Below, piece by piece: positions 45,059-54,071 of a stretch of DNA of 64,000 nucleotides (the stretch's first letter is position 1; the number at the start of each line of letters is the position of its first letter). The notes below the pieces were generated by a model that was not told the origin of the DNA, did not search any database, and saw only the letters and a list, made by a program, of their open reading frames with translations. The translations under genes and the position numbers were made by a program. Source of the DNA: Rhizoclosmatium globosum (Eukaryota; Chytridiomycota; Chytridiomycetes; Chytridiales; Chytriomycetaceae). The stretch is taken from the NCBI GenBank assembly GCA_002104985.1, contig MCGO01000168.1, forward strand, positions 1 through 64,000, in the 5' to 3' direction.

Positions 45059-45407
45059 TGTTAAGACACGAATTTCTCGTCTTCTTCGGTCTCCGCCAAT
45101 CACGTTCAAACACCGCCATACCTACGGTCTCAGCCAATCACATTCAAACACAGTTCATTTAGTCTTTTATTTTCGTTGACGTCATTTTCTTTTCAGCCTA
45201 TTTAACCAGGCGTGTTTTCCCTTGTTGTTGTTCTTTAGTTGAAATACAGACATTGTTTAGCCCAAACGCTTTACTCTTCCCTTCAAGTTCCATCTTCGCC
45301 TCCACCTTCGCTCGAGTCATTTGCATTTCCCACGCTTTGGAACCCAAACTATAGGTGAGGTTTCGCCCTCAATCCTTTTAGGCTTGCGTGCCAGTTTGGT
45401 TCTAACA
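45059..45407 (+). repeat. 5' LTR of the Gypsy element
   Basis: The LTR is 349 bp and starts TGTTAAGACA and ends TTCTAACA. It carries two 27-bp direct repeats with CCAAT boxes, a TGACGTCA palindrome and a TATTTAA box. Confidence 0.95.
45087..45206 (+). promoter_or_regulatory. LTR promoter elements: CCAAT repeats, CRE-like palindrome, TATA-like box
   Basis: Two copies of CGGTCTCxGCCAATCACxTTC (45087 and 45125) lie before a perfect TGACGTCA (45177..45184) and then CCTATTTAACC about 12 bases later. This order is that of a bZIP/CCAAT-driven promoter, and transcription should start within the LTR. The same set recurs in the 3' LTR. Confidence 0.6.
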
Positions 45408-45432
45408 TAGTATTTCAACTCAGATTTTGCAA

Positions 45433-46458
45433 ATGTCCAACCCTGACACGACCATGATGACTCCCAAGCCCACTCGTAACACGGGTCCAGTCATTCGTTC
45501 TCCACCTGCTACGGCCTCCAAGTTGGTCTTACAACCTACCAGTGAGGATGAGTCCAACTATCAGGATGCTTCCAATCTTGTCGATGACGATGTGGCTGAT
45601 CTGATCAAGAAACTTCAAGAACGTATTGAACATCTCGAAACGCTTGTATCCGTTACCCCGGTCATTTCCACTCCGGCTCCGGCTCCGGCTCCTACTACAA
45701 ATCAGAATCAAAGTATCAAGGTCAACAAACCCAAGCAATTTTCTGGAAACCGCGCTGAAGCCGAAGATTTCATCTTCCAATGCCATCTCAATTTCGAAGC
45801 TAATCCCAGTGCCTACCTTTCTTCCAAGTTCAGGATCACTTTCTTTGCGTCTTACCTCGCGGGGAGCGCTCTCTCTTGGTATCGTAGTGCAGTGGTCAAG
45901 CGTAACAAAACGTTTGCGTCCTACGATGAATTCGTTCAATTCTTTCTCGATTCCTTTGGGAAGGATGAGGATGTTTCCGAAGAAGCTGCATTGGAAGCCC
46001 TTGCATCTCTGCGTCAGACCAAGTCTTGCCAAGACTACTCTCACCGTTTCCTCGATCTGATTGTCAAGACGAACCACGAGAGCTACTCTCAGATTACCCT
46101 CTACAAGTCAGGTCTCAAGCCTGAAATCCGCAAGCATCTTTTGGGTCTTCAAAACCAGCCCAAGACTCTTACGGACCTTATGAACGTCTGTATCAAGTAC
46201 GATGATCAGTTGTTTGCCTTGGTCTCCAAGGAACGTCGTTCCAAGGAAAGGGAATCGTCTACTACTCCTACCGCTCCTGCCACTATCGCTGCTACCAACA
46301 CTGCCCCGGCCGTCTCCGGTTTGTCCGCTGAAGAACGCAAACGTCGCCGTGAAGGAAATCTCTGCGGTTACTGCGGTGAAGCCAAGTGTGATGGTGCGGG
46401 TGCGGGAAACATTGCCAAGTGTCCCAAACTCTCGGCAAAAAATGCTCGTCGCGCTTAG
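45433..46458 (+). CDS. gag: Gag of the Gypsy element
   Basis: The frame encodes 341 residues from the ATG at 45433. A Pro/Thr-rich start and short coiled coil precede a retrotransposon Gag core (KPKQFSGNRAEAEDFIFQCHLNF, AGSALSWYRSAV). A Cys-rich end (CGYCGEAKCDG...CPKL) resembles a zinc knuckle but lacks the usual His spacing. Gag forms the virus-like particle of the element. The frame ends in a 40-base overlap with pol. Confidence 0.9.
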   Translation: MSNPDTTMMTPKPTRNTGPVIRSPPATASKLVLQPTSEDESNYQDASNLVDDDVADLIKKLQERIEHLETLVSVTPVISTPAPAPAPTTNQNQSIKVNKPKQFSGNRAEAEDFIFQCHLNFEANPSAYLSSKFRITFFASYLAGSALSWYRSAVVKRNKTFASYDEFVQFFLDSFGKDEDVSEEAALEALASLRQTKSCQDYSHRFLDLIVKTNHESYSQITLYKSGLKPEIRKHLLGLQNQPKTLTDLMNVCIKYDDQLFALVSKERRSKERESSTTPTAPATIAATNTAPAVSGLSAEERKRRREGNLCGYCGEAKCDGAGAGNIAKCPKLSAKNARRA

Positions 46459-49400
46459 AGGATAAGCAATGCGACATCTCTATCTCATCTATCGTTGTGT
46501 CTTCTTCCCCTGATCGGATAATCCTGCCTTGTTCTTTGACTGGGCGGGGTGAGTTCGTTTCTTCTTCTGTGTTTGTGGACAATGGGTGTACAGCTTACGC
46601 GCTGATTTCGGAAGACTTCGCTCTTCGAAATAAACTTCCTCTTGTCAAATCCTCCACATTTTACAGAGTTTCACTTGCTGATGGTCGCTTTTCGCAGTTG
46701 ATCACTAAGCAAACCGTTCCTTTAGGTCTCACTATAGGTACTCACTCCGAGTCAGTTACGTTCCTCGTCGCTGATATCTTCTGTCCCATGATCCTTGGTC
46801 TCCCATGGCTTCGCAAGCTTAATCCCAAGATCCATTGGCGACACCTCTCGTTGGAATTTCTGACGTCTTCCACTGCAGATGTCACCAGTCCAATTTCGGT
46901 GGCCAGTGTCACTTTCTGTCCAGTACTGCCGTACCATCCAGTCTTTAACCCTCCCAGACGTGAAGTTGACAGTGATCAACCTACGTTCTCCCCGTCTCCT
47001 GATTGTAACCTCCAGAGTCCGCCAACTACTGGATCTGCGTCCGACATTTCCCTGCTTAACGCCCCCGAATTCTTCAAACTTGCGAATGAAGAAGGGCTAC
47101 CGGTTTTTGTGGGTCGAATGGATATACGTCCGCCAAACTTATCTGCCGACGCATCGTCCACGGTGTCAATCTCAGCAGTGCTTGACCAGAAGATTTACCA
47201 GGATTCGGCTATTACCCTAGATGAACGCGGAGTTCCGCTTCTCTACTCCAGATTTGCCGAGTTGTTTACTCTCAAGTCTGAACCGCCCAGGTCTCTACCT
47301 CCTCATCGTCCATACGACTTGCCTATCGAGTTAGTAAAAAACATTGATGGTTCCGCGGTCCCTCTCCCCGCTGCTGGCAAGGTTTACCCTCTAAGCCCCG
47401 CAGAGGAAAAAGTTCTTTCCGATTATCTTACTATGGCTCTGGAACGCGAATGGATTTCCAAGTCTTCGTCTCCCATTGCCGCTCCGTGTTTCTTTGTCAA
47501 GAAACCCAACGGAGGTTTTCGTCTTTGCATTGATTATCGTGCGCTCAACGATATCACTGTCAAAAACAAGTACCCGCTACCTTTGCTTGCAGATATGGCT
47601 CCCAAGCTCTCTAAAGCAAGGTTTTTCACTCACTTGGATCTACCCGATGCTTATCATCTTTTGCGAATTCGCGAAGGAGATGAATGGAAAACTGCATTTC
47701 GTTGTAAGTTTGGCCATTTCGAGTATAACGTCGTTAGTTTCGGTCTCTCCAATGCCCCCGCCGCTTTCCAGCATTTCATGAATGATATCCTCAAGGATTT
47801 TCTCGGTGTCAGTGTAGTCGTCTATCTGGATGATATCCTCATCTTCAGTGAGGACGAGGAAACTCACCAACGGGACGTTGAAGCCGTCTTGGCTCGGTTA
47901 CAAGAGTTTCAACTTCAAGTCAACCCTGCAAAATGTTCCTTCCATACCCGTCATACGGAATTCCTTGGTTTTATCTTCTCCCACGATGGCATCAGCATGG
48001 ACCCTGCCAAAGTTCGCGCTGTTACGGAATGGCCTGTCCCTACCAGTCTCAAGGAGGTTCAGTCGTTCCTTGGTTTTGCCAACTTCTACCGCCAGTTTAT
48101 TGTGTGCTACTCTGAATTGGTTTCCCCTCTGACCGCTCTGTCCAAGAAGGATGCTGTTTCTAAGTCGTTCCAGTTCCCGCCTGCCGCGCTCGCAGCCTTC
48201 AACGCTCTGAAACAATCCTTTGCGACAGCTCCGGTTCTCTCCAACTTTGATCCGTCCAAAACTATGTTCGTCGAGGCAGATTGCTCAGATTTCGCGCTGG
48301 GTGCTGTTCTTTCGCAATATGGTGAGGATGGTGATCTCCATCCAGTCGCTTTCCACTCTCGGAAGTTAACGGTTAGTGAAGTTAATTACGATACTCACGA
48401 CAAGGAACTTCTCGCGATTGTTGACACTTTCGGTACATGGCGTCATTTTCTTGTTTCTGCCGGCTCCGACGATCCTATCTGGGTCTTCTCGGATCATGAC
48501 CGTCTCAAGACCTTTACCGCCACTCGCACGCTTACTCGTCGACAGTACCGCTGGATGGTAAAACTCTCCGAGTTCTGTTTCCGGATCTTCCACCGTTCTG
48601 GTCGTCTTTCCGGGAAGCCTGACGCTCTCTCTCGCCGCGCCGATTTTCAGATCAAAGCTGGTGACGAATTGCACAAGGAGAACTTTCTTCAACTCTTCCA
48701 ACGAGTCGAACTGGATGCCTTATCTGTCATTGGTTCTGATCCCGCTTGGATTCAACGCATCCGCGAGGCAACCGCCGAGTCTGCCTTGTTTCAAAAGTTC
48801 CAGGATGGTCTTCTCGATCTCAAGAACTTCGCTCTCGAGGATGGTTTACTTCTGTTCAAGGATCTAGTTGTTCTGCCAACCGAAGAACTCCAACTGGAGG
48901 TTTTCCAGTCACATCACTCCTCTCCACTCGCTGGTCATTTTGGTACCGTCAAGACCATGGAATTGATTTCTCGCGACTACTGGTTTCCAAACATGAAGCG
49001 TACAATTCAACGGTTTATTGCCAACTGTGATGATTGTCGTCGTGCCAAACCCTCTCGCCATGCTCCATTTGGACTTCTCCAGCCGCTGCCAGTCCCTTCT
49101 GAACGCTGGTGGGATATCTCCGCTGATTGGATCACTGGTCTGCCTCTCTCCAATGGTTTCGATTGCATCCTTGTTTTCAAAGATCGTCTTTCGAAACAAT
49201 GCCACTTCATCGCCGTCCGTTCCACCGACACTGCCGAAGACGTCGCCGAACACTACTGCAAGGAAGTTGTTCGACATCACGGTATCTCTCGCTCTATCGT
49301 CTCGGATCGTGATTCGAAGTTTACGTCTGCCTTCTGGAAGCGCTTTACTGAACTTTGTCAGATTGATCGCAACCTTTCTACCGCCTTCCACCCGCAAACC

Positions 49401-50228
49401 GATGGTTCCACCGAGGTCGTTAATCAAGTTATCGAGCAGTATTTACGGATTTTCTGTAACTATCAGCAAGACAATTGGTCGCCGCTTCTTTGGCTCTGTG
49501 AGTTTGCTTACAACGATTCTAAAAACTCTTCCACCAACATGACCCCGTTCTACGCTAATACGGGTCATCATCCGCTCTTCGATACGAAGTTGATTCGTGA
49601 GTCAACTGTTCCAGCCGCCGAGACTCGTGTTCGCGAGTTATCTTCCATCTTGGAGGAACTTCAACTGTCGCTCTCGCGTGCTCAAGCCGTCTATACCGAG
49701 CAAGCAAATCGCTCCCGTCTTCCTGCTCCTGACCTACAAGTCGGAGATTTGGTCTTCCTCGACGCTCGCAACCTCAAAACCGACCGTTCTTCGAAGAAAC
49801 TTGACTCCAAGAACCTTGGTCCGTTCAAGATCGAAGCAAAGATCAGTCCCGTTGCCTTCAAGTTGAAGCTACCTGCTACAATGAAGATCCACCCAGTCTT
49901 TCACGTTTCGCTTCTCGCACCCAAAACGAAGTCTATTGTTCCCGCGCTCGCCAAACCGCCGCCACCCGATCCTGTTGTCGTCGATGGTGAACCAGTTTAC
50001 GAAGTTGCCGCTATTTTGGACTCCCGCATTCGTCGTCGTCGCCTTGAATACCTTGTTCAATGGTTGGGATACGACGCCTCCGAGAATTCTTGGGAACCAG
50101 CATCCTCACTCTTACAAGACAATGGTGATTCCGTTCCTCAGCTCATTCGCGCGTTTCACGTTCAATACCCACATCGACCTGACAAACCGCCACCTCCGAA
50201 GCCTCGAAACCTCGCTACGCGTCGTTAA
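46419..50228 (+). CDS. pol: Pol of the Gypsy element (PR-RT-RNaseH-IN-chromodomain)
   Basis: The ORF is 1,269 codons long in the -1 frame relative to gag. In order: an aspartic protease with DNG in place of the usual DSG/DTG (near residue 55), reverse transcriptase with YLDD (near 468), RNase H (ADCSDFALGAVLS, near 620), integrase zinc finger HHxxPLAGH...CDDC (830-880), integrase core with D, D and E in DWITG, SDRDSKF and DGSTEVVN, and a C-terminal chromodomain (EYLVQWLGY, NSWEP, near 1190-1245). The chromodomain places it in the chromovirus branch of Ty3/Gypsy and may guide integration to particular chromatin. The frame is intact throughout. Confidence 0.95.
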   Translation: MSQTLGKKCSSRLEDKQCDISISSIVVSSSPDRIILPCSLTGRGEFVSSSVFVDNGCTAYALISEDFALRNKLPLVKSSTFYRVSLADGRFSQLITKQTVPLGLTIGTHSESVTFLVADIFCPMILGLPWLRKLNPKIHWRHLSLEFLTSSTADVTSPISVASVTFCPVLPYHPVFNPPRREVDSDQPTFSPSPDCNLQSPPTTGSASDISLLNAPEFFKLANEEGLPVFVGRMDIRPPNLSADASSTVSISAVLDQKIYQDSAITLDERGVPLLYSRFAELFTLKSEPPRSLPPHRPYDLPIELVKNIDGSAVPLPAAGKVYPLSPAEEKVLSDYLTMALEREWISKSSSPIAAPCFFVKKPNGGFRLCIDYRALNDITVKNKYPLPLLADMAPKLSKARFFTHLDLPDAYHLLRIREGDEWKTAFRCKFGHFEYNVVSFGLSNAPAAFQHFMNDILKDFLGVSVVVYLDDILIFSEDEETHQRDVEAVLARLQEFQLQVNPAKCSFHTRHTEFLGFIFSHDGISMDPAKVRAVTEWPVPTSLKEVQSFLGFANFYRQFIVCYSELVSPLTALSKKDAVSKSFQFPPAALAAFNALKQSFATAPVLSNFDPSKTMFVEADCSDFALGAVLSQYGEDGDLHPVAFHSRKLTVSEVNYDTHDKELLAIVDTFGTWRHFLVSAGSDDPIWVFSDHDRLKTFTATRTLTRRQYRWMVKLSEFCFRIFHRSGRLSGKPDALSRRADFQIKAGDELHKENFLQLFQRVELDALSVIGSDPAWIQRIREATAESALFQKFQDGLLDLKNFALEDGLLLFKDLVVLPTEELQLEVFQSHHSSPLAGHFGTVKTMELISRDYWFPNMKRTIQRFIANCDDCRRAKPSRHAPFGLLQPLPVPSERWWDISADWITGLPLSNGFDCILVFKDRLSKQCHFIAVRSTDTAEDVAEHYCKEVVRHHGISRSIVSDRDSKFTSAFWKRFTELCQIDRNLSTAFHPQTDGSTEVVNQVIEQYLRIFCNYQQDNWSPLLWLCEFAYNDSKNSSTNMTPFYANTGHHPLFDTKLIRESTVPAAETRVRELSSILEELQLSLSRAQAVYTEQANRSRLPAPDLQVGDLVFLDARNLKTDRSSKKLDSKNLGPFKIEAKISPVAFKLKLPATMKIHPVFHVSLLAPKTKSIVPALAKPPPPDPVVVDGEPVYEVAAILDSRIRRRRLEYLVQWLGYDASENSWEPASSLLQDNGDSVPQLIRAFHVQYPHRPDKPPPPKPRNLATRR
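46437..46443 (+). promoter_or_regulatory. Candidate -1 ribosomal frameshift site A_AAA_AAT
   Basis: In the gag frame the codons are GCA AAA AAT, so the heptamer A AAA AAT fits the X XXY YYZ rule. A -1 slip here leads directly into the pol frame (KKCSSRLEDKQ). Confidence 0.6.
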
Positions 50229-50240
50229 AAGGGGGGATGA
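50227..50240 (+). other. Polypurine tract of the Gypsy element
   Basis: A purine-rich AAAAGGGGGGATGA run lies immediately before the 3' LTR, the expected primer site for plus-strand DNA. Confidence 0.8.
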
Positions 50241-50589
50241 TGTTAAGACACGAATTTCTCGTCTTCTTCGGTCTCCGCCAATCACGTTCAAACACCGCCA
50301 TACCTACGGTCTCAGCCAATCACATTCAAACACAGTTCATTTAGTCTTTTATTTTCGTTGACGTCATTTTCTTTTCAGCCTATTTAACCAGGCGTGTTTT
50401 CCCTTGTTGTTGTTCTTTAGTTGAAATACAGACATTGTTTAGCCCAAACGCTTTACTCTTCCCTTCAAGTTCCATCTTCGCCTCCACCTTCGCTCGAGTC
50501 ATTTGCATTTCCCACGCTTTGGAACCCAAACTATAGGTGAGGTTTCGCCCTCAATCCTTTTAGGCTTGCGTGCCAGTTTGGTTCTAACA
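50241..50589 (+). repeat. 3' LTR of the Gypsy element
   Basis: 349 bp, read as identical to the 5' LTR; ends TTCTAACA followed by TGGAT. Confidence 0.95.
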
Positions 50590-50594
50590 TGGAT
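50590..50594 (+). repeat. Target-site duplication, right copy (TGGAT)
   Basis: Matches the left copy; joining the flanks at one copy restores the ankyrin-like frame. Confidence 0.9.
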
Positions 50595-51372
50595 TGACGC
50601 GACCATCTGCAAGTAGCACACGAAGAACGTCAACTGACGCCTCATTCCAACACGCAGCGGACACACACAAGCTGTCGTTTACACATGGATCTACTTTATC
50701 GGAGGCAAGTAATATTTTGATAATCTCCACATTGCTTTGCTAACATGCAACAAGGAACGGTTCATTACCTCTATATGACAGATCGACCTTGTCACAATTC
50801 ACAAGGAGCCGCACAATATCAGTGGATTTGTTGATTATTGCGGTTATGATACAATAATTGTTATCTGCCCGGGGGTCCACCTTCTCAATAGAAAGAAGGA
50901 ACTCGACAGTGGAGGTATACCCCAACATAACAGCAACTCGAAGTGCCCGGTCTTTCTGTGAAGTAACATCCATCACACCAACCAGAGTTTTGATAATCCG
51001 CAGCGATACCTCTTCGGGAACTCTCCACCGTTCATGATACATCAAGTTAGCATCGCTGAGCCCAATTTGTGCGTTTAGATGCCACGTAGGCTCTACAAGA
51101 ATCAAGCTGTACACTGCACATTTGTAGTTGAAGGGCAGCGACGTCCACTCATTGTACTTGATTCCATTATCATCGAGATACTCCCACAGTGTCAGTGAAG
51201 GACGGGGGATCAGTGATTGGACGTGGAGACGGGCAAAGGTGAGGTCGTTGAGGATTGTATCGCTGAAGAGGAGTTTGGACGACAGGGCCACTGATCGCAG
51301 ATGTTTGTCGATGGGAAGATGCGATATAATACTGCGAATAAGCTCGTGAGGAAGGGTTGTGAGATAATTCAT
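50590..51372 (-). pseudogene. 5' part of the F-box/ankyrin-like gene
   Basis: It starts MNYLTTLPHELIRSIISHLPIDKHLRSV, an F-box-like opening, then a region of about 120 residues also found in the ankyrin gene at 60.5-62 kb (KLLFSDTIL; EYLDDNGIKYNEWTSLPF). Ankyrin-like repeats begin near residue 145. An in-frame TAG at about 50740-50742 follows FLVAC; after it the same frame continues QSNVEIIKILLASDKVDP to the insertion point. So a nonsense change exists besides the insertion. F-box/ankyrin proteins are usually adaptors of SCF ubiquitin ligases; that role is inference. Confidence 0.8.
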
Positions 51373-51430
51373 TTTGAGAAGGTTATTAAGGTTATTCCAT
51401 TATTTGTCTCATCAATTAAAACCTTCACCA

Positions 51431-52654
51431 ATGACCACCTTCTCAGACCTACCAGTTGAGATAGTCATCCCCATCCTACTCATGATCAGACTGCCTGGTC
51501 TGTTTCGGTACCGCGGACTATCAAAACGCATCAACGAGATCATTTCATCAAAGCAATTTGCCATTGCCTCCCTCGAAAGAGTATTCAGCCCAGTTATTAA
51601 ACGACCTAAAGTGACGAATTACGAACCATTGCCCCAATTGTTCTTTTCAGTGATTGCGACTCCACCACCTGCGTTCCAAGAAGCCATTGCCACGTTGTAC
51701 TGGAAAGACACTACCCACATTCAATTGGATCTGCAGAAACATTACGAAACTCGCCTTGCTCGATACAATGAAGACTTGAAGGGATGGTGCGAGAACAAGA
51801 CCAGTCACCCAATCAAACCTGTCCTTTCGGTGGCGATCTGCCTTATCTCAAAACTCACAGATCTGAATTTGAACGGCATAGACGGATATATTCCACGCCA
51901 AATTGGAGAACTAAAGAGCTTAACGTATTTGTTTCTTTCCGAATCAACTCAGAGAGGCCAAGTACCTGATGAAATTACGCAACTGATTCATTTGACAGTG
52001 CTTAGTTTGCCTTATTTCATTTCTGGTCCGTTTCCAGAGGTTGTTTGTGAATTGACAAATCTCACAACTCTCAACTTGATCGGCAACAATTTAGAAGGGT
52101 CAATTCCAGCCGGCATTGGACACTTGACGTCATTGCAAAATCTCAACTTGCAGCAGAATTCACTGGTTGGACCCATCCCTCAAGAAATCGGGAAATTGAT
52201 AAACTTGTACCACCTCAATCTCGAAAATAATAAGTTGACTGGCGAGATTCCGCGAGTAGTCGGAAACTTGAAAAGGTTGAATGAATGCTGGTTGTCCAAA
52301 AATGAGCTATCGGGTCCTATTCCTGCAGAATTTGGAGGACTGCCAATATTACGTACTTTGGACTTGAAGTTTAATCAGTTGTTTGGCCCGATTCCTGATT
52401 CTATTTCTTTACATGAGAAGTTGGGGTTTCTGACTATTTGTCAAGGCCAACTTGCCCATCCTTTTTCTCATGGGTTTGTTGACAACTTGTACAGTCAATT
52501 TAAATGTCATTGGGCTGATGGACAAGCTTTTCACCTGGAAGAGAGGACGGTTGAAGGTAGTGATGCGACACTGTTTTACGCCATAATGCGACCTCACGCT
52601 GAGAAAGGACCTTTCACCCACATTTACAAACTTAAGAAAGAAAGTGAAGAATAA
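51431..52654 (+). CDS. F-box-like plant-type LRR protein, copy 1
   Basis: This is a single-exon frame of 407 residues starting MTTFSDLPVEIVIPILLMIRL, an F-box-like segment. A non-repetitive block of about 120 residues follows. Then come about eight leucine-rich repeats of the plant-specific type (LxxNxLxGxIPxxIGxL), for example LQQNSLVGPIPQEIGKLINL and NKLTGEIP. No signal peptide or TM is present, so it is probably cytosolic. An SCF substrate-receptor role is plausible but inferred. It is tandem with copy 2: the first 500 bases are nearly identical, while the repeats differ more. It diverges from the split ankyrin-like gene, 58 bases from start to start. Confidence 0.75.
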   Translation: MTTFSDLPVEIVIPILLMIRLPGLFRYRGLSKRINEIISSKQFAIASLERVFSPVIKRPKVTNYEPLPQLFFSVIATPPPAFQEAIATLYWKDTTHIQLDLQKHYETRLARYNEDLKGWCENKTSHPIKPVLSVAICLISKLTDLNLNGIDGYIPRQIGELKSLTYLFLSESTQRGQVPDEITQLIHLTVLSLPYFISGPFPEVVCELTNLTTLNLIGNNLEGSIPAGIGHLTSLQNLNLQQNSLVGPIPQEIGKLINLYHLNLENNKLTGEIPRVVGNLKRLNECWLSKNELSGPIPAEFGGLPILRTLDLKFNQLFGPIPDSISLHEKLGFLTICQGQLAHPFSHGFVDNLYSQFKCHWADGQAFHLEERTVEGSDATLFYAIMRPHAEKGPFTHIYKLKKESEE

Positions 52655-52789
52655 ATACTCCATTCGTTATTCTCGGGTAGCTTTTTAATGAAATTCAAAA
52701 ATAAAGAAAGCATTTCCTTTCACGTAAGTTTGAGTTGGTGGTTTGGGACAGGTGATTCATTTTGACAATCACTCTCAAAACCTTCACCA

Positions 52790-54013
52790 ATGGCCACCTT
52801 CTCAGACCTACCAGTTGAGATAGTCATCCCCATTCTACTCATGGTCAGACTACCTGGTCTGTTTCGGTACCGCGGACTATCAAAACGCATCAACGAGATC
52901 ATCTCATCAAAGCAATTTGCCATTGCCTCCCTCGAAAGAGTATTCAGCCCAGTTATTAAACGAACCAAAGTGACGAATTACGAACCATTGCCCCAATTGT
53001 TCTTTTCAGTGATTGCGACTCCACCACCTGCGTTCCAAGAAGCCATTGCCACGTTGTACTGGAAAGATACTACCCATATCCAATTGGATCTAAAGAAACA
53101 TTACGAGACTCGCCTTGCTCGATACAATGAAGACTTAAATGGATGGTGGGAGAATAAGACTAGTCACCCAATCAAACCTGTCCTTTCAGAGGCGATTTGT
53201 CTCATATCAAAACTCACGCATCTGAATTTGAACGGCATAGACGGATATATTCCACGCCAAATTGGAGAACTCAAGAGCTTGACTTTTTTGTTGCTTTCAG
53301 GATCATCTCAGAGAGGCCAAGTACCTGATGAAATTGCGCAGTTTATTCATTTGAAGGTTCTGAGTTTGCCTGAATTTATTTCTGGTCCGTTTCCAGAGGT
53401 TGTGTGTAAATTGACAAACCTCAGAAAGCTTGCATTGTATCACAATGATTTAGAAGGGCCTATTCCTGCTGCGATTGGAAAATTGACGAAACTCGAAGGA
53501 CTCCATTTGCAACGCAATCAACTGACTGGACCCATCCCGCAAGAAATCAAAAAATTGGTTAACCTAGATAATCTTCATCTTGATTTTAACTGTCTAAGGG
53601 GCGAGATTCCAAAGGGAATCGGAAACTTGAAAAAGTTGATCCGATGTGGGCTTTCCCATAACGAGCTGTCGGGCCCTATCCCTGCAGAGTTTGGAGGATT
53701 GCCAAGGCTCTATGATTTACATATGATGGGTAACAAGTTGGTTGGCCCAGTCCCTGACTCTATTTCTTTACACAAACCGTTAGGGTTTTTGAGTATTTGT
53801 GAAGACCAGCTCAATCATCCTTTCTCTCACGCATTCGTGGATCACATATACAGTAAGGGACTGTGCAATGATGTAGATGGAAAACCGTTCTACTTGGAAG
53901 AGAGGGAAGTGGAAGGCAGTGATACTACTGTTTTTTATGCGACAAGGCAGCCTCGTGGTGAGATACCTCCCCGTGGTTACGTGTACAGACTTGAAAATGA
54001 AAGAGAATTTTAA
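52790..54013 (+). CDS. F-box-like plant-type LRR protein, copy 2
   Basis: This is a 407-residue single-exon frame starting MATFSDLPVEIVIPILLMVRL. It has the same plan as copy 1, with the N-terminal half nearly unchanged and the LRRs diverged (HNDLEGPIPAAIGKLTKLEG, NCLRGEIPKGIG). The leader just before the ATG (AAAACCTTCACCAATGxCCACC) is also shared, showing that the duplication included upstream sequence. It is likely a paralogous recognition protein; function unknown. Confidence 0.75.
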   Translation: MATFSDLPVEIVIPILLMVRLPGLFRYRGLSKRINEIISSKQFAIASLERVFSPVIKRTKVTNYEPLPQLFFSVIATPPPAFQEAIATLYWKDTTHIQLDLKKHYETRLARYNEDLNGWWENKTSHPIKPVLSEAICLISKLTHLNLNGIDGYIPRQIGELKSLTFLLLSGSSQRGQVPDEIAQFIHLKVLSLPEFISGPFPEVVCKLTNLRKLALYHNDLEGPIPAAIGKLTKLEGLHLQRNQLTGPIPQEIKKLVNLDNLHLDFNCLRGEIPKGIGNLKKLIRCGLSHNELSGPIPAEFGGLPRLYDLHMMGNKLVGPVPDSISLHKPLGFLSICEDQLNHPFSHAFVDHIYSKGLCNDVDGKPFYLEEREVEGSDTTVFYATRQPRGEIPPRGYVYRLENEREF

Positions 54014-54071
54014 AATAATTGAAAGCCCCATCCTTTGTCCTTTGGCATATTAATTATTATTCAAGTTTATC

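Larger units (their letters stand above)
45059..50589 (+). mobile_element. Full-length Ty3/Gypsy chromovirus-type LTR retrotransposon
   Basis: The element is 5,531 bp with two 349-bp LTRs that I read as identical (TG...CA ends). It has a gag ORF, a pol ORF in the -1 frame with PR-RT-RNaseH-IN order, a C-terminal chromodomain and a polypurine tract just before the 3' LTR. It is flanked by a 5-bp target duplication TGGAT. The 3' end is an intact TG/CA LTR boundary. It sits antisense to the ankyrin-like gene it interrupts. No clear tRNA-complementary primer site (TGG start) follows the 5' LTR, so the priming mode is unclear. Identical LTRs indicate a very recent insertion. Confidence 0.95.
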
